Source: CBDCFL01 sp965216135 (GTDB taxonomy: Bacteria; Pseudomonadota; Alphaproteobacteria; Rhodobacterales; Rhodobacteraceae). Taken from it: 64,000 nt of DNA. Under the pieces are notes generated by a model, which saw nothing but the letters and a program-made list of their open reading frames with translations, did no database searches and had not been told where the DNA came from. The translations under genes and the position numbers were made by a program. The stretch lies in the NCBI GenBank assembly GCA_965216135.1, contig CBDCFL010000023.1, positions 496,001 to 560,000 on the forward strand, given 5' to 3'. Shown piece by piece: positions 35,835-44,968 of the stretch (position 1 is its first letter; each line of letters starts with the position of its first letter).

Positions 35835-37013
35835 TCACAGGCGGTTGAGCAGGTCTGTGGTCGGCCAGGCATCAGCGGGCAGGCCCAGGCGCAGTTGTTC
35901 TTCACGCACGGCGGCGCGGGTGCCGGCACCCAATATCCCGTCAATCTTGCCGACGTCGTGGCCGCGTGCCGCGAGCTTTTGTTGCAGCATTTTCATCCGA
36001 TCGCCGCTCAGGCCGGGATCAGGACTGCCGGGCTGATATACCGGCGCGCCTTGCAAGCGTGTGGCGAAATAGGCGGCGGTGGTGACATAGGTAAAGCTTT
36101 GATTCCATTCAAAATAAACTTGAAAATTCGGGTAAGCGAGAAATGCGACGCCGTCCTTTCCCATGGGCAGGATGACCGAGGCCCGCAGCCCATCCGGCCC
36201 GAGGGAACCGGTGCGGGCGCGCACGCCGTCGCGTTTCCAGTCGGCTACGAATTTGGTCCGCTCGACACCGGTTTCGGCCCAGTTCAGCCCGCCATTCGGC
36301 AGGGTAATTTCCTGCAACCAGGGTTCGCCCGACCGCCAGCCCAGGCCGCGCAACATCGCAGCACCCGACATCAGCGCATCGGGGGCTGAGGTTTTGAGCG
36401 ATACGCGACCATCGCCGTCCCCATCCTGGCCGAACTCGATAATATCGCCGGGCAGCATCTGGACCATGCCGATCTCACCCGCCCAGGCGCCGGTTGTGGT
36501 GGCGGGATTAAAATCGCCGCGCTCGAAAAGTTCCAGCGCCGCGAAAACCTGTGGCTGGAACAATTCAGGGCGGCGGCAATTGTGGCCAAGCGTCATCAGC
36601 GAGTTCAGCGTGTTGAAATCACCCTGAACCGCGCCGAAATCGGTTTCCAGCGCCCAGAACGCCAGCAGCACGCCACGCGAGACGCCGAAGTCGCGTTCGA
36701 TCCGGTCAAAGACCGCGTCGAGGTTTGCGGCGTATTTGGCCCCGTGCTGCATCCGGTAGGCGGAAATGACCCGGCGCGAAAATTCCAGGAAATCCATGCG
36801 AAAGATGCCCTGGGCGCGATCCGCACCCAGCGTCCGTGGATCGTGGGCGGCATGGGCGAAAAATTCGTTGACCGCCCCGGCGGAATGGCCGGCCGCCAGT
36901 GCCTCGGCTTTCATCGCATTGACGAAGGCGGCAAATGAGCCGCCGCAGGGCGCGGCAGAGCCACTATGCGCCGCGCCGATAATGACCGCGATTGCCGCAA
37001 GGAGTGTTCGCAT
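35835..37013 (-). CDS. Lytic murein transglycosylase (MltB family) with peptidoglycan-binding domain
   Basis: The 392-residue protein has a signal peptide (MRTLLAAIAVIIGAAHSGSA), an SLT_2 catalytic domain with the Glu in ALETDFGAVQGDFNTLNSL, and a C-terminal peptidoglycan-binding repeat (KIDGILGAGTRAAVREEQ). It cleaves the glycan backbone of murein in the periplasm. The start at 37013 has GAGAGG upstream. Confidence 0.9.
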   Translation of the reverse strand: MRTLLAAIAVIIGAAHSGSAAPCGGSFAAFVNAMKAEALAAGHSAGAVNEFFAHAAHDPRTLGADRAQGIFRMDFLEFSRRVISAYRMQHGAKYAANLDAVFDRIERDFGVSRGVLLAFWALETDFGAVQGDFNTLNSLMTLGHNCRRPELFQPQVFAALELFERGDFNPATTTGAWAGEIGMVQMLPGDIIEFGQDGDGDGRVSLKTSAPDALMSGAAMLRGLGWRSGEPWLQEITLPNGGLNWAETGVERTKFVADWKRDGVRARTGSLGPDGLRASVILPMGKDGVAFLAYPNFQVYFEWNQSFTYVTTAAYFATRLQGAPVYQPGSPDPGLSGDRMKMLQQKLAARGHDVGKIDGILGAGTRAAVREEQLRLGLPADAWPTTDLLNRL

Positions 37014-37050
37014 AAAAGCCTCTCGCAAAATGTGCCGTCACCCTAACAGG

Positions 37051-37959
37051 TCAGATGCCCCAGACAATCCAGCCCAAAACAGCCGCGGCCAGCAGCACCA
37101 GCCATCCCCGCCACATCAGCCGCACGGCTGCCCTTATGTCCGCCCCGGCGATGTCTTTTCGTCCCTCGTCGTGAACGAACGGATAGTCGATTGCCTGACC
37201 GTCATAGACGCGCGGGCCAGCCAGCGCGACATCAAGCGAGGATGCCATCGCGGCCTCTGGCCAGCCGGCGTTGGGCGAGCGGTGGTGGGCGGCGTTGGCG
37301 CGAATTTCCCCCAGTTTGTGGGCGTTTCGCGCCACCAGCGCGATAATTACCGCCGTGAGCCGCGCAGGCACCCAGTTGAGCAGATCATCGGTGCGCGCGG
37401 CGGCCCAGCCGAAATCACGATACTGGTCATTTTTATAGCCGATCATGCTGTCAGCGGTGTTGGTGAATTTATAGGCCAAAAGCCCCGGCAGGCCGAAAAC
37501 CACAAACCAGAAGGCCGGTGCAACGACCCCGTCAGAGAAGTTCTCGGCGGCGCTCTCGATCGTCGCGCGGGCGATATCCGCAGGTTCCATCGCGCCGGTG
37601 TCGCGGCCGACGATCCTGGCCACCTCAATGCGTGCGGGGGCGGTGCCGATGGCAAGGGCGGATGCCACCGCATTGATATGGCCCACCAGGCTGCGATGCG
37701 ACAACAGGATCGCGGCGACGATCATGTCGATCCAGCTTGTCGGAAATGCCGCCAATACGACACCGACACCGATGGCCGCGGCTAACGATATGGCAAATGT
37801 CAGCGCGCCTTTGGCGCGGCGTTTCTGGCCTTTGTTGAACTGCGCGTCCGCCCAGCCGATCAGGGCACCCATCAGCTTGACCGGATGCGGCAAGCGCGAC
37901 CAGAGCCAGCCGGGTTCGCCAAAGATTGCGTCGAGGATGAGGGCGAGCGTCAGGACCAA
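37051..37959 (-). CDS. cobD: Adenosylcobinamide-phosphate synthase (CobD/CbiB)
   Basis: The 302-residue membrane protein begins LVLTLALILDAIFGEPGWLW (TTG start) and has the family blocks HPVKLMGALIGWAD, ESAAENFSDGVVAPAFW and NTADSMIGYKNDQYRDFG. It attaches the aminopropanol (phosphate) arm to adenosylcobyric acid. It overlaps cobC by 10 bp. Named by the P. denitrificans scheme. Confidence 0.92.
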   Translation of the reverse strand: MVLTLALILDAIFGEPGWLWSRLPHPVKLMGALIGWADAQFNKGQKRRAKGALTFAISLAAAIGVGVVLAAFPTSWIDMIVAAILLSHRSLVGHINAVASALAIGTAPARIEVARIVGRDTGAMEPADIARATIESAAENFSDGVVAPAFWFVVFGLPGLLAYKFTNTADSMIGYKNDQYRDFGWAAARTDDLLNWVPARLTAVIIALVARNAHKLGEIRANAAHHRSPNAGWPEAAMASSLDVALAGPRVYDGQAIDYPFVHDEGRKDIAGADIRAAVRLMWRGWLVLLAAAVLGWIVWGI

Positions 37960-38945
37960 GGCGCGGTTTCCAACGCAGTTTCAAGTTGGTCCCAGCGATC
38001 AGGATGCGGCAGACCGAGGCGGAGCCATGTCCTGGAATAAGGGAAGATACGCGACCAGATGTGATGCTGGGCAAGGCGGGCCTGCCAGGCGGCGGCATCA
38101 TCAACCTCATACAGACGAAAGAGCGTGGTTCCGCCGATGATTTTGGCACCGGTTGAGGCGATCAGGCGATCAAGCCGTGCTGCATCCTTTTTGAGCCGCC
38201 GTCGCGCGGCAATTGCCCAATCGCGATCCTCCAGAGCCCGCGCTCCGATCTCCAGCGCTGGTCCCGAAACCGGCCAGGGGCCGAGCAATTCGGCTAGATC
38301 AATCACCGTATCCGAACCGGTGCCGGGGCGGGCCAACGTGTGTGGCGTGCCGATCGCAAAGCCGAGGCGCAAACCGGCCAGGCCCCAGAACTTGCCAAAG
38401 CTCTTGAGCACCAGAATGCCCGGCTCTGATGTATCACCGACATGGCTTTCGCGCGGGCAGGTGTCGCAGAAACTCTCGTCCACAATCGTCAGTTCACGGT
38501 GATCGCCCCAGATCACCGAGCGGTCCCAAAGCTGGCCGTCGGGGTTGTTGGGGTGGGCGAATATTCGCACCGGTGCGTCGGCTTCATCCTCGTAAAGCTG
38601 ACCGTGCAGACGATAGGCGGCGGCGAATTCGTTGTAGGTCGGCCTGGCGATGGCCACACGTCCGGCCCAGCTAAGGTCCGGCAAATGGGTGATCAGCGCG
38701 GAGGCACCGGGTGCTGCAATGAGTGCGGCGCTGTCGGGAACATTCCAAAAGCTTCGCGCCGCCCGGATCAGGCGATCCTGTCCGCGGCTGTCTGGCAGCG
38801 CCGACCAGGCGTGGGGTGAAATATCGCCAATCGGATAGGGCACCGGGTTGATCCCTGTCGACAGATCCAGCCAGTCGGCGCGGGTTCCGCCGTATTCGGC
38901 CATTGCCGCGTCCAGCCCGCCACCGTGGTCGCGTGGCGCGCTCAT
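37950..38945 (-). CDS. cobC: Threonine-phosphate decarboxylase-like aminotransferase CobC
   Basis: The 331-residue PLP enzyme has NNPDGQLW and the PLP-lysine motif LKSFGKFWGLAGLRLGF. It supplies the aminopropanol phosphate used by CobD. The start MSAPRDHGGGLDAAM at 38945 overlaps the DUF1636 stop (ATGA); the open frame extends further upstream but only over that gene. Confidence 0.9.
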   Translation of the reverse strand: MSAPRDHGGGLDAAMAEYGGTRADWLDLSTGINPVPYPIGDISPHAWSALPDSRGQDRLIRAARSFWNVPDSAALIAAPGASALITHLPDLSWAGRVAIARPTYNEFAAAYRLHGQLYEDEADAPVRIFAHPNNPDGQLWDRSVIWGDHRELTIVDESFCDTCPRESHVGDTSEPGILVLKSFGKFWGLAGLRLGFAIGTPHTLARPGTGSDTVIDLAELLGPWPVSGPALEIGARALEDRDWAIAARRRLKKDAARLDRLIASTGAKIIGGTTLFRLYEVDDAAAWQARLAQHHIWSRIFPYSRTWLRLGLPHPDRWDQLETALETAPWS

Positions 38946-39310
38946 TCGTCGGCTGGTGGCGGGACATGGCGGGAAATGAAGTGCCCCTTTACCCCTTGCG
39001 GCCAGTCGCGAAACGGCACCTGGCCTGTGGCGCTCTGGCTGTGCTTGATGGCGTATTCGACAATCGCCTCGGCGGCATGTGCCATCGGCTCGAACCGGCC
39101 AAGCGAATAGCCGATCTTGCCAGACGCCTGAACGATTACGTTGCAGGCGCGCTCGCAGCCCATCGTGCAGGAGACCCGCCGCGTGCGCACAGGTGCCTTG
39201 GTGCGCGCTTCGATCAATGCGGCCAGACGCTCGCCGTCGGTCAGCCGCGCAGTGGCAGCATCCCATCCCGCGCGCGTGCAGGTGTCGCAGATCGTGATCC
39301 ATGTCGTCAT
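38942..39310 (-). CDS. DUF1636 family cysteine-rich protein
   Basis: The 122-residue protein has CDTC near the start and SCTMGCERACNV at about 46-57, a thioredoxin-like [2Fe-2S] ferredoxin type pattern. DUF1636 genes commonly accompany cobalamin genes; a redox role such as cobalt reduction is possible but unproven. It is first in the operon with cobC and cobD. An IS630 end lies 107 bp upstream. Confidence 0.82.
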   Translation of the reverse strand: MTTWITICDTCTRAGWDAATARLTDGERLAALIEARTKAPVRTRRVSCTMGCERACNVIVQASGKIGYSLGRFEPMAHAAEAIVEYAIKHSQSATGQVPFRDWPQGVKGHFISRHVPPPADE

Positions 39311-39417
39311 GTCGGGGCCGGTAAGGCTAAACGCGGCTTATTGAGCAAATCCTGGCCACCGGCGCAAGAGCAACCCTTTGGTAGGAATGGTTACGTTAAG
39401 GTTAACCCGATATTACA

Positions 39418-40573
39418 CCAACGGCCCTAGTCGTTGACCGTTTTGGCCCATTGTCTGGTAGTGATTGACGTGATTGCGGTTTTGTCGTTTGCAAAGAAGT
39501 TCCATGCTTCGCAACACCTGTCGACGATCTGCTCATAATTGTCGAAGACGGATATGGCGAGCTTGTTGGCACGCAGATAAGCCCACACATTTTCCATCGG
39601 GTTGAGTTCAGGGGAATAGGGCGGGAGTTTGAGCAGGGTGATGTTGTCGGGTACCTCCAGCTCTGCCGAACCGTGCCAGCCAGCGCCATCCAGAATGAGC
39701 AGGGCATGTGCGCCCGATGCGACGGTTTTAGCGATCTCGGCGAGATGCGCGCTCATGGCCTGTGTGTCGGCATGTGGCATGATCAGAGCGGCCGCTTCAG
39801 CCCGTTCCGGGCAGACGGCGCCGAAAATGTAGCTCCAGATATAGCGGGTGTCGCGCGGGGCACGGGGGCGTGTTCCACGCTCGGCCCAGATACGGGTGAG
39901 CGTGCCCTGCTGGCCAACCCGCGCTTCATCCTGAAACCATATCTCCAGGGGCTTGCTGCGGGCTGTTTCCGGCAAGGCTGCTTCTACCTCTGCGGCGAAG
40001 TTTTTTTAAAAGCCTCCTGTGCATCCGGGTCGGATTTCGGATGCTGCGGGCGCACCGACAGACGCCGAAAGCCCAGGCTTGCCAATTGTTTGCCAACAGT
40101 TCGCTCATGCATGGTGACGCCGAAGCGCTCTTCGATCTTGCGTTTCAGATCAATGCGCCGCCAGCGCACAACCCCATCGGTTTCGGGGTCGGGACCCGCC
40201 CGAACCATTTCCGCCAACTCCTCCTTCTGTGCCGCGCTCAGCAGACAGGGTGGATCCGGCGGGCGACGGTTGAACAGGCCCGACACGCCCTCCGCATTGT
40301 AACGGTGGGCCCAATCCCGCAGCGTCTGCCGATCCATGCCGCAGTTTTCTGCCGCCGTCTTGCGGTCAACCCCATCCAGAACCAGGGCAATCGCCAACAT
40401 CCGTCGCGCCGCTTTCCCATCCCGGCACCGCGCCGCTTCCTAGCGAAGCTCGCCTGCGGACTTGTCTTTGCGCGTAATCCTTACTGCCATCAAAGCCTCC
40501 CTTGCCTTGATGCCACTGAATCAGATCACGCCGCTCGTGGGAATCCCCTTGAGTCAAATCTGGGGGCCGTTGG
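39418..40573 (-). mobile_element. IS630 family insertion sequence, second copy of the 17.8-kb type
   Basis: The 1156-bp element is nearly identical to 17819-18973, with both ends complete (CCAACGGCCC and GGGCCGTTGG). TA follows on the right, but the left flank reads CA. It is separated from IS630 copy 3 by only TATTATA, making a tandem pair in front of the DUF1636-cobC-cobD operon. Confidence 0.9.
39427..40490 (-). pseudogene. IS630 transposase with a stop in the first frame
   Basis: The sequence equals the transposase at 17828-18891, with the same seven-A junction, but a CAG-to-TAG change (40440-40442) stops translation 17 codons after the start, in GELRQEAARC. Other differences are a few single bases. 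It cannot make the full protein from its own start. Confidence 0.85.
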
Positions 40574-40580
40574 TATTATA

Positions 40581-41741
40581 CCAACGGTCATTGATCAGAA
40601 CCCATGCGCCCATTTGCGCATGCCGAGGGACATGATCTTCCATGGTTGGTCGATGAGGTTGTTCCAGGCTTGGCAGCACAGCGCGACGATGTCTTCGTAG
40701 GATTTGAAGATCCGGTTCGACAACCAGTTGTCGCGCATGAATTGCCAGACATTCTCCACCGGGTTCAACTCGGGCGATCGTGGCGGCAGCGCCAGGACGG
40801 TGATGTTGTCGGGGATCGCCAGCTTGGGCGTCAAGTGCCAACCGGCCTGATCGACGATCAGCACCGCATGGGCGCCGGGATCGACGGCGGCACTGATCTC
40901 GATGAGGTGCGCCGCCATGGCGTCGGTGTCGCACCAGGGCATGACCAGCCCGGCGCCTTTCCCCTTCGCGGGACAGATCGCGCCGAAGATATAGGCCCAT
41001 TCGGTGCGCTGGTCGCGGGGCGCCCGCGGGCGCGTGCCACGTCTGGCCCATCGGCGTGTGAGCTTATTCTTCTGGCCGATGCGGGCTTCATCTTGCCACC
41101 ACAGCTCTATCTCGACGCCTTTCGGGAGCCTCGCCCGGATCTTCGCCAGTTCGGCGGGGAAGTTTTTTTTAAAAGCCTCGACGGCCAGCTCGTTTTGCGC
41201 GTAGTGGCGCGGCCGCGCCGAGATCTTGGCGAAGCCGAGCGCCTTCAACTCGCGCCCGACCGTGGTCTCGTCGAGCGAGATGGCGAACGTCTCCAAGAGC
41301 CACCGCGCCAGGTCCTTGCGCCGCCAGCGCACGACGCCGTCCACCGCCGGGACCGGGCCGGCCTCAACAACCTCCGCCAGTGCGCGGCGGTGATCGGCGT
41401 TGAGCTTCGAGGGTGCGCCCGGTGACTTCCCATCGACCAGCCCGTCCGGTCCGCGGGCGTTGAAGCGCAGCACCCAGTCGCGAATGATCTGCAGACCGAC
41501 GCCGCCGATCCGCGACGCATCCGTCCTGCTGCCACCATCGTAGACCTCGGCCAACGCCAGCAGACGACGGCTCTGGGTCGCGTCCCTGGTCCTCTTCGCG
41601 AGGCACCGCAGTGAGACGCTGTCAAAATCGTTCCGTAAGTCGATAGGCGCTGCCATGGCGAACCTCATTGGTTCACCACATTGAGTCAGAGATCGGACCG
41701 CTTGGGAATCCCCAACGTGAGTCAGGCATTCCGCTCGGTGG
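40581..41741 (-). mobile_element. IS630 family insertion sequence, copy 3 (third type)
   Basis: The 1161-bp element is flanked by TA (40579-40580 and 41742-41743). The ends are related only over CCAACGG / CCACCGAG. It carries an intact one-frame transposase that differs from the other IS630 types here. Confidence 0.85.
40595..41656 (-). CDS. IS630 family transposase, single frame
   Basis: The 353-residue protein starts MAAPIDLRNDFDSVSLRCLA at 41656 with GAGG upstream. It has an HTH, then WWQDEARIGQ, AVLIVDQAGWH and PELNPVENVW as the DDE residues. Eight A at the junction (near 41167) keep it in one frame. It looks functional. Confidence 0.92.
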   Translation of the reverse strand: MAAPIDLRNDFDSVSLRCLAKRTRDATQSRRLLALAEVYDGGSRTDASRIGGVGLQIIRDWVLRFNARGPDGLVDGKSPGAPSKLNADHRRALAEVVEAGPVPAVDGVVRWRRKDLARWLLETFAISLDETTVGRELKALGFAKISARPRHYAQNELAVEAFKKNFPAELAKIRARLPKGVEIELWWQDEARIGQKNKLTRRWARRGTRPRAPRDQRTEWAYIFGAICPAKGKGAGLVMPWCDTDAMAAHLIEISAAVDPGAHAVLIVDQAGWHLTPKLAIPDNITVLALPPRSPELNPVENVWQFMRDNWLSNRIFKSYEDIVALCCQAWNNLIDQPWKIMSLGMRKWAHGF

Positions 41742-41802
41742 TATTAACCCTTTGGTAGGACTTTGCATGTGGGGGTCTGGGCGGAAGAATGGGGCAATGG
41801 CT

Positions 41803-42162
41803 ATGCGCGTATTGATTATTGCATGCGATCCAGATCTTGGACTGATCTGGGGGCGGCATCTGCGGCGGCGCGGTGCCGAGGTAACTGTTGCCCCGACCCA
41901 GGAAAGTGCAATCGCGGCCTTATGTGAACAGGACTTCGATGTCATGGTCATTGACGTTGTCCTGACCGAGGGCAGTGCCATCGCGATCGCCGATTTTGCC
42001 AGCTATCGGCGACCTGGAACCAAAGTGGTTTTCGTTTCAAACGGCAGCTTTTTCTCAGACGGATCGCTGTTTCAGCACATTCCCAATGCCGCCGCGGTGA
42101 TGCCCGGCAAGGTTTCACCCGAAGACCTGGAAGCAGTTGTCGAATATCACGGCGCTGCGTGA
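41803..42162 (+). CDS. Response-regulator receiver-like single-domain protein
   Basis: The 119-residue receiver-like fold has acidic residues near the start (ACDPDLG), the phospho-Asp region VMVIDVVLTEGSAIAIADF (Asp near residue 50) and a Lys late in the fold (PGKVSPEDL). No output domain. Starts at 41797 or 41803 are both possible; 41803 has GGGG at better spacing. It stands alone beside an IS. Confidence 0.7.
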   Translation: MRVLIIACDPDLGLIWGRHLRRRGAEVTVAPTQESAIAALCEQDFDVMVIDVVLTEGSAIAIADFASYRRPGTKVVFVSNGSFFSDGSLFQHIPNAAAVMPGKVSPEDLEAVVEYHGAA

Positions 42163-42187
42163 GCCATCACCTTGTTGGTTTGGTGTC

Positions 42188-42949
42188 TTAGCGCGGCGGC
42201 AGGCGCGTCGCGCCGTCCAAGCGGATGGTTGTGCCGTTCAGATAGGGGTTGGCGACGATCTGGGCGACCATCTGGGCAAACTCAGCAGGCGCGCCGAGGC
42301 GTGCCGGGAACGGGATATTGGCGGTGATCTTGGCGGTGACCTCTTCTGGCAGGCTCTCCATCATCGGGGTCGCGAAAAGCCCCGGCGCAATCGCCATCAC
42401 TCGAATGCCGGTCTGCGCCAACTCCCGCGCGGCAGGCAGCGAGATCGATGCGAAGCCGCCCTTGGATGCGGCATAGGCGGCCTGTCCCAACTGACCATCC
42501 TGCCAGGCGGCAGAGGACGTGTTGATGATAACGCCGCGTTCTTCGCCAAGCGGGTCCAGCCCCTGCATCGCGCGGGCGGCATGAGACATGACATTATAGG
42601 TGCCGATCAGGTTGACGCGGATCACCCGCGCGAAGGTATCGATCGACAATTTTCCCTCGCGCCCGACGATCCGGGCAGCCAGCGCGACACCGGCGCAATT
42701 GACGGCGATACGCGCGGCGGTGGCGAAATGTGCCTGGATCGCTGAGAATGCAGCTTCGACCGAGGCCGGATCGCCGACATCGGTCTGCACGGCCAGCCCG
42801 CCAAGCGGATCGGCGACTTGCGCGGCGCGCACGCCGTCATTATCCAGGATCGCGACCTGCGCGCCTTCGCCCGACAGATAACGGGCTGTCGCCGCGCCAA
42901 GGCCGCTGCCGCCGCCGGTAACAATCGCCAGTTGTCCGTCAATTTTCAT
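42188..42949 (-). CDS. SDR oxidoreductase, 3-hydroxyacyl-CoA dehydrogenase type II-like
   Basis: The 253-residue short-chain dehydrogenase has TGGGSGLGAATARYL (NAD site), NCAGVALA, INTSSAAW (Ser) and YAASKGG (Tyr, Lys). The pattern with a 253-residue length resembles HSD17B10-type 3-hydroxyacyl-CoA dehydrogenases, though substrate assignment from sequence alone is weak. Confidence 0.82.
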   Translation of the reverse strand: MKIDGQLAIVTGGGSGLGAATARYLSGEGAQVAILDNDGVRAAQVADPLGGLAVQTDVGDPASVEAAFSAIQAHFATAARIAVNCAGVALAARIVGREGKLSIDTFARVIRVNLIGTYNVMSHAARAMQGLDPLGEERGVIINTSSAAWQDGQLGQAAYAASKGGFASISLPAARELAQTGIRVMAIAPGLFATPMMESLPEEVTAKITANIPFPARLGAPAEFAQMVAQIVANPYLNGTTIRLDGATRLPPR

Positions 42950-42979
42950 TCGGGCTCACTCTCTTGCGAAATGCGGTGA

Positions 42980-44296
42980 TCACACGGGTAACAGGAACAG
43001 CGTAATCGCCGGGAAAAGGATCAGTATCGCCACCCGGACCAGATCAGAGGCCACAAACCAGACCACCGATTTATATGTATCAATCATCCGCGTTGACCGG
43101 TCCATTGCATTGATGACAAAGAGATTTAGCCCAACCGGCGGGGTGATCAGGCCGACCTCGACCACGATCAGGACCAGAATTCCGAACCAGATGGCGACGT
43201 GCTCGGCGCTCATCCCGAAATCGAGCACCATCATCACCGGAAAAAAGATCGGGATGGTCAGAAGGATCATGGAAAGGCTGTCCATAAGACAACCCAGGAG
43301 CAGGTAAAATATCAGGATGATCGCCAGAACCGTCCACGGGCTGAATCCTTGGGAGACGACCCATTGGGACATTTCCTGTGGCACCTGGCTCAGCGCCAGA
43401 AAGCCGTTGTAGAACGCCGCACCCAAAACGATGAAGAAGATCATCGCGCTGGATCTGGCGGTGACCAGGAAACTTTGCACCAAACTGGCGCGGCCAAGCC
43501 CGCCATTGACCCAAGCGATCAATCCGGTGCCAAAAGCGCCGATGGCCGCACCCTCGGTCGGGGTGAAAATGCCGCCATAGATGCCACCGACGACCGCGAT
43601 AAAGACCAGCAGGACCGGCCAAACCGCCGCCAGCGCGCGAAATCGCTCCGGATAGGCGACCCGCTCGCGCGTGCCCGCCTGATCGGGGAAAACCCGCACG
43701 TAGATTGACACCACGATCATATATCCGATGGCGGCCAGAACGCCCGGCACAAAGGCCGCGAGGAAAAGTTTGGCGATGTTCTGCTCGGCCAGGATCGCGT
43801 AGATGACCAGCACCACCGAGGGCGGGATGAGGATGCCGAGCGTGCCGCCGGCGGCCAGCGTGGCGGTGGAAAATCCGCCCGCATAGCCGTATTTCTTGAG
43901 CTCCGGCAGGGCGACCCTGCTCATCGTGGCGGCGGTGGCCAGTGACGAGCCGCAGATCGCCCCGAAACCGGCGCAGGCCCCAATCGCGGCCATCGCCACG
44001 CCGCCCTTGCGGTGGCCAAGCCAGCCCTCGGCGGCCTTGAACAGCGCCTGTGACATGCCGCCCAGCGTGGCGAAATGGCCCATCAGCAGGAACATCGGCA
44101 CGATCGACAGCGAGTAATTGGAAAAGGTGGTGAAGGTTTCGGTTTTCAGCCGCGCCATCGCCATATTGGTGCTACCGTTGACGAGCCAGAGGCCGACAAA
44201 GCCGGTGATGAACATCGCCAGCCCGATGGGCACGCGCAGAAAGATCAGGATCAGCAGGGCCGGAAAGCTGGCAATGCCAATGGCGAGGTCGCTCAA
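42980..44296 (-). CDS. dctM: TRAP transporter large permease (DctM type)
   Basis: The 438-residue protein has 12 or more hydrophobic segments, with the DctM blocks GAICGSSLATAATM and GGTLGILIPPSVVLVIYAIL. It forms the sodium-driven channel part of a TRAP importer with the next two genes. It overlaps dctQ by 4 bp. Confidence 0.93.
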   Translation of the reverse strand: MSDLAIGIASFPALLILIFLRVPIGLAMFITGFVGLWLVNGSTNMAMARLKTETFTTFSNYSLSIVPMFLLMGHFATLGGMSQALFKAAEGWLGHRKGGVAMAAIGACAGFGAICGSSLATAATMSRVALPELKKYGYAGGFSTATLAAGGTLGILIPPSVVLVIYAILAEQNIAKLFLAAFVPGVLAAIGYMIVVSIYVRVFPDQAGTRERVAYPERFRALAAVWPVLLVFIAVVGGIYGGIFTPTEGAAIGAFGTGLIAWVNGGLGRASLVQSFLVTARSSAMIFFIVLGAAFYNGFLALSQVPQEMSQWVVSQGFSPWTVLAIILIFYLLLGCLMDSLSMILLTIPIFFPVMMVLDFGMSAEHVAIWFGILVLIVVEVGLITPPVGLNLFVINAMDRSTRMIDTYKSVVWFVASDLVRVAILILFPAITLFLLPV

Positions 44297-44880
44297 AACT
44301 CCGCCCCCTGACCATCACCGGCAATCTCGCGGCCGGTCGCAACCTCATAGACGCGCACGCCCGCCATATAGACGCCGACCAGCGCCGCGACGAACGCCCC
44401 AGCCAGCGACAGCGCATAGGCCCACCAGATCGGGAATTGCAGAATGAACGTCGTCTGGCCGGATCGCATTTTGCTGGCCAGCCCTTCGTTCAGTTGCATG
44501 GCGATGATGATCAGCACAGCGGCAAAAACGATCTCGATGACCATGCCCAGGATTTGCTGTGCCCTGGGCGGCAGATAATTGGTGAAAACGTCGACCGAAG
44601 CGTGACCGGATGTAATCTGGCAGAGCGGCAGGAAGGCGAAAATGGTGAAGGCCATGCCGGCCTCGACCAGTTCAAAATCACCCTTGACCGGGCCGATGCC
44701 CAACGCGAGCAGCCAGTCGGCCGGACCCTCGAAGAGGCCTTGCGCCAACTGGCTATGAAGTAAACCGTTAAGCTCGCGTCCGAGGATCGACAAGCAGACC
44801 ATCAGGATCAGCGCCGACAGAACCGCGCCGCCGATGATGGCCATCAGTTTTGACAGGTTCAGAACATATCTGTGCAGCAC
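44293..44880 (-). CDS. dctQ: TRAP transporter small permease (DctQ type)
   Basis: The 195-residue protein has four membrane segments and the DctQ middle region EAGMAFTIFAFLPLCQITSG. The probable start is GTG at 44880. It partners DctM in the inner membrane; 88 bp separate it from dctP. Confidence 0.9.
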   Translation of the reverse strand: MLHRYVLNLSKLMAIIGGAVLSALILMVCLSILGRELNGLLHSQLAQGLFEGPADWLLALGIGPVKGDFELVEAGMAFTIFAFLPLCQITSGHASVDVFTNYLPPRAQQILGMVIEIVFAAVLIIIAMQLNEGLASKMRSGQTTFILQFPIWWAYALSLAGAFVAALVGVYMAGVRVYEVATGREIAGDGQGAEF

Positions 44881-44968
44881 GGTCTTGCCCCACTCAAGCT
44901 GTGCCTCTGGAACAGCAATGGCCGCGACAGGTCAAGCCGCCGCGGCCAGTTTTGTGAATTTACTCCAG

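Noticed and set aside
38946..39302. N-terminal extension of cobC
   Set aside because: The open frame continues upstream but covers the DUF1636 gene in another frame; homologous start and ATGA overlap are at 38945.
39311..39417. Possible cobalamin riboswitch before the DUF1636 gene
   Set aside because: GGTGGCCAGGATTTG recalls a fragment of the B12 box, but the other conserved blocks are absent and there is too little DNA before the IS.
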